A stretch of 64,000 bases of DNA from Centroberyx gerrardi (Eukaryota; Chordata; Actinopteri; Beryciformes; Berycidae), in assembly GCF_048128805.1 (NCBI RefSeq), contig NC_136013.1, positions 1,057,126-1,121,125 on the forward strand, written 5' to 3'. Positions 22,090 to 32,545 of this stretch are shown here, one piece after another; position 1 is the stretch's first letter, and each line of letters opens with the position of its first letter. The notes below the pieces were generated by a model. That model was not told the DNA's origin and did not search any database. It was given only the letters and a program-made list of their open reading frames with translations. Both the position numbers and the translations under genes were made by a program.

Positions 22090-22285
22090 TGTTTCATGTT
22101 TTATCTCTTTTATTTCTATCCCAGCTGTCTTTTCTCCTGTGAAGCACTTAAGAGAACGTAAGAACTTTGTAACTCTGTTTTGATATGTGCTACAAGGTAA
22201 GAATTATTATTATTATTATCATTATGATTATTATTATTAGCAGTGGTAGTAGTAGTAGTAGTAGTACTAGTAGTAGTAGTATTAG
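22090..22285 (+). repeat. LINE-type 3' tail with ATT/TAG microsatellite downstream of gene A
   Basis: The sequence around TTTGTAACTCTGTTTTGATA resembles the conserved 3' tail of fish L2-type LINEs and is followed by (ATT)n and (TAG)n. It points toward the receptor stop codon. Equivalents are near 35045, 48300 and 60770. Confidence 0.6.
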
Positions 22286-22436
22286 GAATAAGCGTCTTGT
22301 TAATGGAGACATCAGTAGTGACTATTGAGAAAGAAAAGTGTAATAATCTTAATTTTTTCTGCCATACTTTTTTCTGCCATACATTCATAAGCTCATTTCT
22401 CTGAGAGGCACCTGCCACGGCAAATTTTTTTAAGAT

Positions 22437-23414
22437 TTATTCTGTGAACAGTTTTGTGTCTGAAATGTCAGAATTAAAGATTTTACGTGAAATGATCACT
22501 CGAAATGCCTTTCTGAACCAGCTGTAAAAGAATGCGTACACCAAAGGATTCACAGTAGAATTCAAATAGCCGACCCACAACAGTGTTTCTAACAATGCCG
22601 ATGGAATCGAGTAACTGATAAAGGGATCAATGACGTTACACACAAAAAAAGGAGTCCAAAATGAAAGAAATGCCCCCATGATGATAGCGAGTGTTTTGGT
22701 GGCTTTAGTTTGGGATGGATCAGATGTTCTCGTGTTGTGGATGCTGCGCACTTGTCTCTGTGCCACCAGGAAAATCTTCAGGTAAATACCGAGCATGACA
22801 ACTCCGGGAATGTAAAAGGAGAGAAGCGATGAGACTGTACTTGATACTCCACTCTGAAACAAAAGACATCCTCCTTCACATGCAACATGAGTATAGTAGA
22901 ACTCCTCAATTCCCAAAATATTGAGCTTGAGGAAGACCATTCCAAAGCCCACTACAGCCGAAACACTCCAACTGACCAGAATCATGATCAACACAGCATT
23001 AACAGTTATTTTACTTCTATACAGCAGAGGCTGGCAAACAGCATAATATCGGTCAATCGATATGAAAGACAGATTTAGAATTGAGGCTGTGCACAACAAG
23101 ACATCAGCACTGGTGTAGACTTTACAGAACACATCTCCAAAATACCAGCAGGTCTCCACACATCGGATCATATTGGGGAACATGACCAGCAGCCCCAGCA
23201 GCAGGTCGGAGACGGCCAGGGAGAGGATGAGGTAGTTGGTGGGAGTGTGGAGCTGCTTGAACTGAGCGACCGACACGACGACCAGAGCGTTCCCACACAC
23301 CGTCAAGACGACCATGATGCCCAGCAGCAGGTAGAGAGAGACGCGGACAGACAGAGGATAGATGGTCCTCAGACAGGAAGTGTTCCTGGACTCAAAACAG
23401 AGCGCTGGCTCCAT
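22437..23414 (-). CDS. Trace amine-associated receptor 1-like, copy A
   Basis: 325 residues, one exon, start ATG 23414-23412. TAAR1-like features: sequon N11, TM2 Asp70, C97-C183 pair, D104 (3.32, the amine anchor), DRY 121-123, S195 and S199 (5.42 and 5.46), W253, F256-F257, Y283 (7.43), and the TAAR fingerprint NSTVNPLVY at 285-293. The blocks SWSVSAVVGFGMVFLKLN and YLNSTVNPLVYAFFYSWF resemble TAAR1 most closely. TAAR1 responds to trace amines and couples to Gs; ligand here is inferred. Copy-specific residues: A43, N81, T101, V160, L184, I270, L275, R310. The stop codon lies inside an AATAAA word (GAATAAATC), as in all four copies. An L2-type tail ends ten bases before the ATG. Confidence 0.93.
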   Translation of the reverse strand: MEPALCFESRNTSCLRTIYPLSVRVSLYLLLGIMVVLTVCGNALVVVSVAQFKQLHTPTNYLILSLAVSDLLLGLLVMFPNMIRCVETCWYFGDVFCKVYTSADVLLCTASILNLSFISIDRYYAVCQPLLYRSKITVNAVLIMILVSWSVSAVVGFGMVFLKLNILGIEEFYYTHVACEGGCLLFQSGVSSTVSSLLSFYIPGVVMLGIYLKIFLVAQRQVRSIHNTRTSDPSQTKATKTLAIIMGAFLSFWTPFFVCNVIDPFISYSIPSALLETLLWVGYLNSTVNPLVYAFFYSWFRKAFRVIISRKIFNSDISDTKLFTE

Positions 23415-23424
23415 CTGTCTGGAT

Positions 23425-23760
23425 AAACTTTATTTATAAAGCACTTTTCAAAACCAAAGTTACAAAGTGCTTCACAACAAGGAACAAGTGCAAGGAAGAA
23501 AACATTAAAATTAAACTGAAGGTACTGATAAAAAAGCATAGCAAAGAGATAAAAACACAAACAAAGAACAAGTGACAGTAAATAACACAAAATATGATTA
23601 AATGATGATTAAAAAATGCAATAATGAACGAGGCAAACTTGATTGACAGGATTAAAGGTAAGCTTTTCGATAAAAGTCTGTTTTTAGGAGTGATTTAAAA
23701 GATGATACTGACTTAGTCAGCCACACAGTTTCACACCTGTTCCACAAGACAATGAACCAT
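23425..23760 (-). repeat. L2-type LINE 3' tail directly upstream of gene A
   Basis: Compared with the L2 fragment at 25690-25740 it shares AGCACTTTTCAAAAC and AGTTACAAAGTGCTT, in the same order and orientation. On the receptor strand it ends GTGCTTTATAAATAAAGTTT, then ten bases, then the ATG. The same arrangement stands before B (from 36297), C (from 49553) and D (from 62027). Confidence 0.7.
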
Positions 23761-24453
23761 ACTTAGAGTAAGTAACTTATAGGTTAAGAGTTCTATAGTT
23801 AATAAAATATTTGTCATAATAAAACTTTACAATTGAGAATTGCTTCAACTGTATGAAATTCAATATATTGGCATGCCCAATCATCTGAGTGTCTTCCTAG
23901 TTGTGAAAAAGGTTCATAAAAGTTACATTTTCACCTGTAACTTATATATCTTATGTTTGGTTCACCAGGGAAACAAACATGTTGTCTAACAATTCCACTT
24001 TTTTCCTATTTGAACAGAGATGTTATGAAATCATACTGTTTACAATATGTGGAAAAAAGCAGATATAACACACATTGGGTTAGTGACATGAAGCTCATAT
24101 AGAAAAATTCCATAATCTGAAAATGAAAAGTGATTTGATGCTGCTATTCCAGTCAGAAATAAATTCATGCCAAGAAGTCACAGAAATATCAGCAGCTAAC
24201 TGATTCCCTGTTTAGCAAAGGCTATCTGATGTTTCTGCTTGCTTTTTACTTCTTCAGGACACAAAGAACAAACCTCTCCTGTTGTTGAAAACTAGTTTAA
24301 ATACTTATATTTGCAGAAATACATGGAGATTATGATGGATTCTTGAATAAGCTTTTAAATAGATTTCCCTGCATTGTTTCAGCTAATCTACCATGACAAA
24401 ATAACACTGCTTGTGGAATTATTATTTTCAGTGATGTTTCACAGTAAATAAAA
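23761..24453. other. Upstream flank of gene A without a gene
   Basis: AT-rich sequence shared with the other units. No coding frame or RNA gene recognised. It may contain promoter elements, since the region is conserved between units, but all of the unit is equally conserved. Confidence 0.5.
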
Positions 24454-24482
24454 CCCTAACCCTAACCCTAACCCTAACCCTA
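24454..24482. repeat. Interstitial telomeric repeat (CCCTAA)
   Basis: Four full CCCTAA units plus CCCTA. It sits between the shared words CACAGTAAAT and ACACACATAC, which in unit B are 426 bp apart (37325-37750 missing here). Confidence 0.95.
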
Positions 24483-25414
24483 CACACATACAGGGCCAAC
24501 GTCATGTCCAACAGCTCAACCCAAAAAGTGATTAAAAACCATCTTTTCAACACAATAACACCCACACTGCAGTTGAACATGTCTTTAAATAGCACACCAA
24601 TAGATTGGATCATTTTTAAAACTGACTGCTGACATCGGTGGATTATCTGCTGTGTTCACCGCTTGTGTTGACTCACTTCCTAAATTTGTGATGCCAGGTG
24701 GGAAATAACAGAGGCGCAAAAAATTCCCCACATATTCTGCTTCATTACCACTAGGACGTTGATGTAAATGTTTTTTCCCAGTCAGCAATTCATATTTACA
24801 GAAAATCCAATATGCACTGAACGCAGCATCAGAGTTCTTGAGGTCTAGCTCATGCTAGTTAAAATAACATAACTAATACTGAAATATAGAGTTTCAGGCA
24901 ATTGATAATCGGTAATTGGATGCAGGAAGGTTCCACTGCGGTGAGTGTTAATGTGTTTTAATCACTTTCTGGGTTCAGCTATAGGAGATTACCTGTTGGC
25001 CCTGTGTGTGTGTGTGTGTGTGTGTGTATTGAACTGAAGCTACATCAAGCTCTACAGTGAAATAAGTCATGAAATTTTCACACATTTTCAACACAATCAA
25101 ACATCATGATGGCAAAATCTAAGGCACAGGTTGGAAATATTGATAAATAATTATCCTTTAAAAAGTCCTACATTCTAAAGTAATCCTAGCATAGCAATAA
25201 TGCAACAATAATAAAAAGCGTTTATACAATACTCAACGTGTGAACACGAGCTAGCTTCCCAGAAACACATCATACCTGAATGCAGAAACATTTAGTTAAA
25301 GTGTCTCTTACCTCACACACTCACAGCTGGACAGAATGAGCGTCCTGTGTGTTTCCTGACACACCGTCACAGCTGTAACTGTCGGTCTCTGTCTGGCCTT
25401 TAAAGCCCGAGGCT
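24483..25414. other. Unit A distal flank
   Basis: Shared with 37751-38682 and 50960-51897. Contains a TG microsatellite at about 25003-25027 (longer in D, 63823-63867). The 67-codon frame found here in all units shows no selection beyond the general similarity. No gene recognised. Confidence 0.6.
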
Positions 25415-25490
25415 CTGTGGACTGCAGTGTCTCCTGTGGACTGCAGTGTCTCCTGTGGACTGCAGTGTCTCCTGTGGACTGCAGTGTCTC
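25415..25490. repeat. 19-bp tandem repeat, four units
   Basis: Perfect copies of CTGTGGACTGCAGTGTCTC, each with a CTGCAG palindrome. Units B and C have three and five copies. Confidence 0.95.
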
Positions 25491-25674
25491 CTGGCCGCCA
25501 GCCGCCTCAGGGAGTGAAGCTGGACACTCGTCCCAGTGGATGATGGACCGCACTCACTGCTGTTTATATTCAACTCTTCTTACATCTCTTTTCATGTTAT
25601 AAGGATAACTTGACTACTGACTAAAATGTTTGTCATCCAATCAGGCCAGGATAGATTATTATATAATAATAATA

Positions 25675-26641
25675 ATAATATATTTTTTGAATATAGCACT
25701 TTTCAAAACAGAAGTTACAAAGTGCTTTACACAATGAAAAGAATAATAAAACAACACAACACAATAAAACAGTAGTAAAACAGTGACAATTCAACACAAA
25801 GAAAAACAAGGGTAAATTGACAAATGCTAACTTAAGAATGCATAGAGCAAAAAGTTTACAGAAAAGCCAATGAAACTAAAAAAAAAACCACTAAAAAAGA
25901 GGGTCTTTAAGAGTATTTTAAAGTCAATACACCCTTAGCTAATCTGAACTCTTTGGGAAGCGCATTCCATAGTTCTGGGGCCCTGACAGCAAATCCTCGA
26001 TCCCCTCTTGAAATGAATTTGGATCTAAGAACAACTAGGAGAGACTTTCCTGCAGACCTCAGGTTACAGGCTCATAAGGAATTAAAAGATCTAAAATGTA
26101 GTCTGTGGCCTGTCCAAGACATGCTTTAAAAGTGATAAGTAAAATTTTAAAATCAATTCTAAAGTTTATAGGCAGCCAATGCAAGGATGCTAGGACAGGG
26201 GTGATATGCTCCCGTTTCTTTAGACCCATTAGCATTCTGGCAGCAGCGTTTTGGACTAGCTTAAGGCGTGAGATTTGCTTCTGGGTGAGGCAGGAATAGA
26301 GGGAGTTACAGTAATCCAGGCGAGAGGATATAAAAGCATGAATTACTTTCTGCAAGTCATTAAAAGACAGGAATGTTCTGATTTTAGAAATAGTTCTAAG
26401 CTGAAGAAAGCAAGTCTGAACAACTTTCTTAACCTGCTCCTCAAATTGAGGTCCTGATCAAAAACCACACCCAAGTTCCTCGCAGAAGTTTTGACGTAAG
26501 GTCCCAAAGAACCTAGATCATTCTGAAAAGAGTTGATGGAGTGAGGGGGGCCAATTAGCAATATTTCAGACTTATTGTTGTTTAGGTGCAAATGATTTTG
26601 GGACATCCAACTTTTAATGTCTTTTAGGCAGTTGTGATGGG
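25675..26641 (-). pseudogene. L2/CR1-type LINE 3' fragment (unit A)
   Basis: Minus-strand translation gives the RT C-terminal part: [19 protein letters not shown], then SRLDYCNSLYSCLTQKQISR, LVQNAAARMLMGLKKREHIT and PVLASLHWLPINFRIDFKIL. These are hallmark peptides of fish L2-like LINE proteins. It ends in a tail with ATA/AAT repeats at 25660-25682. At 26641 it is joined abruptly to a different LINE. Confidence 0.85.
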
Positions 26642-28866
26642 AAGATCAGATGTGAATTGATGTCCATTTGGAGCAGCTTTTGACCCATCAGGTGGGGTTG
26701 CACTGTGTTAAAGGCGCTTGAGAAGTCCACAAAGACCATTCTGACATATGCCTTGGGCTTCTCAAGGTGGGTATAAGCACCGTGCAGCAGTGTCAGAACA
26801 GCATCATCAACCCCCCTATGTTGTTTATATGCAAACTGGAGAGGGTCAGTGTGCACGTCTACTTCCTTCTGTAACTGGGAAAGAACAAGCCTCTCAAAGC
26901 TTTTCATTACCAGGGATGTTAAGGCTACGGGTCAGTAGTCGTTATCACAGGTGGGGTTGCTTTTCTTGGGTACTGGACAAATAATAGAGGATTTCCATAT
27001 TGTAGGGATTGAGTGTTCTGCCAAAGTGCTCGCAGAAAACACCGGACAGTTGACTGCAGCAGGCCTTCAGCAGGCTGCCACAGATCTGGTCAGGCCCAGG
27101 TGCTTTGTTTGGGTTTATCCTCTTCAGGGTGAGTTCTACCTCCCCAGGCTGCAGTTCCAGGTTTGCAGTGGTGAGTGACATGGTAGCCAGGTCAGATAGC
27201 TCCTCCCTCTCCAGTGTAAAGTTGTGCTGGTCAAACCTGCAGTAGAAGTTGTTCAAGTTCTCTGCCATGCTGACACAGTCTTTTGCCTCAGATTTGGGTA
27301 TGGTTGGAGTATTAGGGAGGCCAGCCAGTGGTTTAATGCCTCGCCAGGCGTCCCTGGCTTTGCCTTCCCGGAAGAGCTTCTCAAATTTCTCCTTGTACAC
27401 TCTCTTGGCCTCTTTTATTTGTTTGTTCAACTTGTTCTGAATGAGTTTGGACTCAGTTCTGTTTCCTGAGATAAATGCTATTTTCTTTTCGTTGAGTGTT
27501 ACTTTCAGAGCTTTTGTTTTTTCCAGGGCTTATTGTTAGAAAATACCTTGACAGATTTTGTGGGGACTATCATCTCCTCGCAAAAGGTGATGTAGTGAGT
27601 GACAACATCAGTAGCCTCCTCTAGACTGCCCCCCTGAGTTAGCACCTCCCACTCTGTACAGTCAAAACAGCCCTTTAATATCTCACATGCATTATTGTCC
27701 CATACTTTCACCAGTTTCTTAACCACGCCCTCTCTCTGTAACTTTGTGCGGTAGGCAGAGATGAGATGGATAGCATTGTGGTCGGCAGTACTAAGGGGTA
27801 TTTTTTTGTGGGCTTTGTATGCATTCTTAGCATTGCCATAACAGAGGTCAATTGTTTTATCACCCCTGGTGGCGCATGTGATATACTGCTGATAAGTCAG
27901 GAGTGTTTTGTTCAGCCTACAGCCGTTGAAATCCCCAAGGATGAGGACAGGGGAGTCTGGAGATGCGCATTCAATATGATGAACACACATGGCTATAGCC
28001 TCTGACGCGCGTGTGAGGTTGCCAGATGGCAACAAGCACTAAAGCAAGCTGACCGAACTCTCGGGGGAGATACTTGGGTCTAAATGTCACGGCTAGCAGC
28101 TCTATATCAGGTGTACAGCAGGAATCCTTCATTTTAGCGGTCTTACTCCATGCTCTGTTTATGTACACACATAAGCCCCCCCCAATGTCTCTTCTGGCTG
28201 CTCACAGTGTCCCGGTCTAATCTGAGTGGGGTCCCGAAGCCATCTAGAGAGAGTTCTGAGTCGGCGATCGTGTTGTCAAGCCAAGTCTCTGTGAGGCAGA
28301 TCAGACTGGCCTCCTTGTATGCCCACTGGCATGTTATATTTGCTTGTAATTCGTCCAGTTTGTTGCATAAAGATCGGACATTAGCAAGCATGATAGAGGG
28401 GAGCGGCGGACATACCTGTGTGCCGGTGAGTCTCTTCAGTCTCTGCCTAACTCCCCCCCTTCTCCCCCGCCTCCTCTTGGGCACTTTGTCCTGCTGATTG
28501 CGGCCCTCTCCGCACTGCTTTGTTATTAACTCCCAACAGTAGTCCAGATTTCGTAGCAGCAGTATATTCTCCCGAGTGTACCGTGATATTCCGCCTCCAA
28601 GAGCACTTGTTCCCACGGGTGTTGCCAGTAACGACTCGATTGTCCAAAACAGGAACATCAGCAGTAGGGAAATCCATTTCCTCATGATTGTCACTTGATG
28701 CAAAATAAATAAGACAAAATAATCCAGTTGACTAATGTGTTGTACAGGGCTCTTGTGAGAAATTACCGCTGTAGTTGCCACTCGACAAACGCAAACACAT
28801 GCAAACCCAGGTAATGCACGCTGATAGACGCCTCTCCACGTGTCGCCATTACAGCGCCACCCCTGT
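26642..28866 (-). pseudogene. Second LINE (CR1/Rex-like), endonuclease and part of RT
   Basis: Read on the minus strand from about 28866. The frame 28143-28982 has a basic region and the endonuclease start PSIMLANVRSLCNKLDELQ with CLTETWLD; 27505-28035 has LILGDFNGCRLN and STADHNAIH (apurinic endonuclease motifs). The frame 26945-27430 has NPNKAPGPDQICGSLLK, and 26614-26907 has DPLQFAYKQHRGVDDAV and RMVFVDFSSAFNTV (RT motif A). The catalytic YxDD and the 3' end are missing, cut at 26641. Several frame breaks occur. It may be the same family as the 3' fragment at 47165-47860. Confidence 0.75.
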
Positions 28867-29115
28867 CTGTCTGAAACTGTCAAGGTGGTTAAGCATACGT
28901 CTTGCGATGCACCTGGACACATCATCAGTGATGTTCCTGGGTCATCGGGTGTTTCGGGTCTCACAACATCAGACACCCTCACCCAGGCGACCCAGCCCCG
29001 GCTTGTGCCCAGGTAGCACTACTTCACCCATGGATCCACTCTCCTGATCCACAACCACCTGCAGGCAACTTCAGTTGCCTCTGTCAAACATGACAGTTTT
29101 CTTCACTGGGCGGAA
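28867..29115 (-). pseudogene. LINE-C 3' end, first part
   Basis: Homologous to 41935-42180 (AAACTGTCAAGGTGG to CTTCACTGGGCGGA). The two copies show where the 26642-28866 LINE abuts it on the left and the Harbinger-like piece on the right. Confidence 0.65.
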
Positions 29116-29119
29116 GAAA

Positions 29120-29655
29120 GCTTAAGGCTGATTTATAGTAGGGCGCTCGACACCTTTGATAAGTGTCGCTCGACAGAAAATAAAGAGCCGTGCGACGTTT
29201 GTAATTTATGCTTCGGCGAAAGGTTTCAGTCGTCTCTGGTAACCAGAAGCTATCCTAACGTTAAACTTCCATGATACAGAATAATCTTCTCGACCACCGA
29301 GTGATTATTGTTTAGCCTACTGTAACATTTTCGTCTGACCAATAAAGATAGCAAGGATAGTAAACATAGCCTACCTGTCCCGTAGATTTTTCCACCGACG
29401 TTTGCAGTCCAACATACTGATATTCAGGGTATCGGCAATCTCTTTCCACAACGTTAATGCCATCTGCGCATCTTTGTATTCTTTCATTGAAGAATCACAC
29501 AGGTGGCGATACTGTCTAACTTGTTCTGCCAGTCTTTCATCTATACCCTCCATATTTGCTACGAGCTAAGCTAAACTAATGAAACTAATTAAACAAGGAC
29601 GAAAAAGTTACAGACCAAAATATCAATAAGGACGTTCAGTGAAAACTACAATCTC
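29120..29655 (-). pseudogene. PIF/Harbinger fragment with a MADF (Myb/SANT-like) exon
   Basis: Minus-strand frame 29371-29553 encodes 60 residues beginning MEGIDERLAEQVRQYRHLCD and containing LTLWKEIADTLNISM and CKRRWKNLRDR, a MADF/SANT-like DNA-binding domain found in the accessory protein of PIF/Harbinger elements. The left end, TAAGGCTGATTTATAG at 29125, looks like a Harbinger terminus next to a TAA target. No right terminus was found, so the element is truncated. It interrupts LINE-C. Confidence 0.65.
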
Positions 29656-29661
29656 CATGGC

Positions 29662-29702
29662 GAGAGCCCTGGGCGAGGTAGCACCCCTCGCCCAGGGCTC
29701 TC
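29662..29702. repeat. Inverted repeat (17-18 bp arms, 7-nt loop)
   Basis: GAGAGCCCTGGGCGAGG at 29662-29678 is the exact reverse complement of 29686-29702; an extra C-G pair at 29661/29703 extends it. It lies exactly where LINE-C resumes after the Harbinger piece. Confidence 0.9.
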
Positions 29703-30690
29703 GGAAAGCAGCTGAGGATGTGCTCGAGGGTTCCCCTCTTCAGGCACAGCAGGCACGCTGAAGAGTCGATCTTCCCCCAGCCGAATAGGCTGGATGGGCT
29801 CGGTAGGACGCCGTAAACCGATTGGATTAAGAACTTGATGCGCTGAGGCTCGGCCTTCCAGAGCTCAGGCCATGAGACCTTTCTCTCCACCGCCTGCTCC
29901 CATCTTGTCCAAGCTCCCTGCTGCTGCATCCCGACCATCCTGCTGGCTCGCCCTTCCTCGACTGCTGCACGCACCTCTGCCTAGACCAGCTTCCTCCCAT
30001 ACTTCCCCTGGGCCTTGTCGTAGGGTGGTGTTGAAATGCTACCAAGGCCAGCTCTTCCACGGGTCACCATCCCCACCAGCATGCTGTGCTGCAACCAAGA
30101 CTCTGCGTTCTCCACTGCCTCTACTGCCCTCCACTTCCTTCCTGTCCTGACCTCGATGCCGGCCTGGGAGACTTTTGGGTCGTGAGATTCCCGGCACTGC
30201 AGAACCTCCCTTGTACGGGTCACCTTGAACTCCTCGCTCAGGCTGCTGATGGGGAGCTTCAGCATGTTGTTATGACCGTACAGGGCGATGCTGCTTAGGC
30301 TTCGAGGCAGTCCAAGCCACTTGCGAAGGAACCTGACCCTCTTCTCAAAGCCCTCGATTGTAGAGATCGAGACCTTGTAGACCAGAAGAGGCCAGAAGAT
30401 CCGTGGGAGGATAGCGTGTTGGTACATCCAGGCCTTGAACTTGCCTGGTAGGCTTGATTTGTCCACTGCAGCTAACCAGGCTTCCAGCTCCTGGTTGGTT
30501 GCTCGGATGGATGCTGTATCCCTCAGGCTACAGTCGAGCACCTTACCCAGGCTCTTCACTGGTTTCTCTGTGATGGTTGGGATTGGAGTGCTGTCAAGAA
30601 TGAAGCGGAACTTGTCCATAGTCTTTCCTCTCTTCAGCACCAGCGACCTGGATTTCGTTGGTTTGAAGCTCATGCGAGCCCACTTAATCA
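29686..30690 (-). pseudogene. LINE-C reverse-transcriptase C-terminal region
   Basis: Frames 29981-30673 and 29636-29974 (minus) encode KPTKSRSLVLKRGKTMDKFR, LPGKFKAWMYQHAILPRIFW and RFLRKWLGLPRSLSSIALYG. Further on come QQQGAWTRWEQAVERKVSW and a Cys/His tail, CLLCLKRGTLEHILSC. This is the C-terminal part of a non-LTR retrotransposon RT; the clade is not resolved. Other fragments of the same family lie at 41935-42805 and 52789-53133. Confidence 0.7.
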
Positions 30691-30999
30691 GTTACACAAA
30701 TAGTAATACTTCCATCTACTGGTGTAGTACTGTAAGTGCCTTGCTTAAACCAGAACTTTTATTTTGAAACTGTCAAGGTGGAAACCACATTAAAAATGCA
30801 TCACTTCTGGGTCAGAATTAGGAAAATGCTGTCTACGTACGAATAGTGTTTTACGAGTGAGGGCACAAACAGCCAAAAGTGTGAACGTAAAAAAAACCCC
30901 AACTTATTGATAAACGTAGTAGTAGTGATAGGTATTGATAAACATATAAACAGAGCTGCAAAATGAGAATTGAAGGCATAAATAGTCATAGTTAAGGAT

Positions 31000-31610
31000 T
31001 TAATTTGTAAAACATGGGTTACAATCCTGTTTATAGATTTACAGAACTGACTTTGGGTTTTCAGATTCGTTTTTTACGACTGAACCATTTCACAATCTTG
31101 GGTTTATGTGCGATTTGTTTTGGCGGAAATATGCCTCCATACTCCTCTATATTGTGCGTTGGAGCTGGAATAAAAGCTTGGTCGGACGCAAGAAATGCCT
31201 CAGAGAACTTACTTGCAGAGCTTGAATTGAAAACACATGAATAGACACGAGAACATCGTACAGGAGCAGGCTGGGATATGGGTACATTAAAAACAATAGC
31301 CTTATGGTCGGACATACAGTAATCTATTACAAACAAACACCAGATGATAGAACAAGGTCCAAAGTGTGTCCCTTTTCATGGGTAGGCCCTTTAACAGACT
31401 GGGAGAGGCTAAAATAATCTATAAAATCTGACATATGATGCGTAGATCCTGATCATAGAATCAGATTTTGGCAGCATTGTTATCAGATGTTTCATGTCTG
31501 ATCTGGAGGTGGTAAGGCTTGTATTGTGACCAGAATTAGTCTGGACACAATCCAGGATAAAAACACATTTGAACAATAAAGAGGAATGGGGAGAAAGTTT
31601 CGGGAAAGGT
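31000..31610 (-). pseudogene. L2-type LINE endonuclease fragment
   Basis: Minus-strand translation near 31061-31336 gives YCMSDHKAIVFNV, the C-terminal SDH motif of the apurinic endonuclease, preceded in another frame by SLSQSVKGPTHEKGHTLDLV. The paralog at 53134-53470 carries the same sequence. Confidence 0.7.
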
Positions 31611-32545
31611 AATGTGGTTACAGATTTAAATTAATACCGCATATATTATATATTATTATTATATATATTATATTAGAAACACTTCTAATGGAGCAGCAGC
31701 AGCCAAGCATTAGAGAGGCAGGCTGGTGACCGGAGGGTTTTAATTTTATGGCTGTTTCATAGCCATAGATATGAATTAAATGGACAAACCTTAACTGTTT
31801 ACTGGGGATTTGACCATCTGTATTACAGAACTGGCATATTCTTTGTCTTAGGCTGCACTTCAGCAAGCCCTTGCAACTTCTGTGGCAAAATTGAGATCAA
31901 CCAAGAAAAAAAAAAAAAAAAACTAGAAAATGTGCTCAGTAGAGCACAGACCTCCTCCGTGTCAACACCCCGCAAGGCAGTTATGCACCTTTTGGTAATA
32001 TGCCACGCCCACCACCACACCCACTTTTGGCCAATCAACATGAAAAGTTAATCAGTTCTTCCGTCTGTCCATCTCCATCACACACAGAGATGTGTGTGAA
32101 AACATTAGAGAAGGTTCATAACTTTAACCTTTGATTGGCAGGTTACAGCAGCAGGACTCACAACAGGGTTTAAAGAAACATCACTGTTAATCAAGTATTC
32201 TCTGAAACAGAACAAAACCGCTGCTCCCTTTGACTTATTGTCTCCAAATTAACAAAACCAAAGTGCAGGCTCAGCATTACATCTCTTTGAATCCATGGCT
32301 GACACATTCCTTTGGTATTTTAACAGCTTTGCAGAGAGCTGTTATCATTCCATGTTAGGTCTTCCGCATTTTCATCATTATTTGTGTATGTTGTAGGGTT
32401 TGACTAAGTTTCACTGGGTGCCAGTCAGAATAGTTTGACAAAAGATTGACTGTTTAGTCAGAGTCAAGAGTCAAACCCCACAAAGGATCCATGTACATCA
32501 TGAACATTATCCTGAACCAGAATTATAACCAAGATAACCGGTAAT
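31611..32545. repeat. Spacer repeat block (copy 1)
   Basis: Homologous to 53470-54495. No gene recognised. It differs from the second copy by a telomeric insertion near 31640, an absent stretch of about 100 bp at 32064 and a 28-bp inverted segment at 32232-32259. Confidence 0.7.

Larger units (their letters stand above)
22040..26641 (-). repeat. TAAR1-like tandem unit A
   Basis: Homologous to 34985-40100 (B), 48238-52788 (C) and 60715-64000 (D). Each unit runs from a LINE-type tail with ATT repeats, through the receptor, about 2 kb of AT-rich upstream flank, a TG microsatellite and a 19-bp repeat, to an L2 3' end. Unit A lacks 426 bp present in the other units, replaced by a telomeric tract at 24454. 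Confidence 0.85.

Noticed and set aside
22887-23078. 63-codon plus-strand frame found in each receptor gene
   Set aside because: Antisense shadow of the TAAR1-like coding sequence.
24585-24788. 67-codon minus-strand frame present in all four TAAR1-like units (also 37855, 51064, 63407)
   Set aside because: The units are near-identical throughout; differences in this frame are not biased to synonymous positions and no known family matches.
25308-25602. Frames over the 19-bp repeat (also 38589-38822, 51791-52104)
   Set aside because: Reading frames on both strands arise from the repeat; copy number is not constrained to keep the frame.
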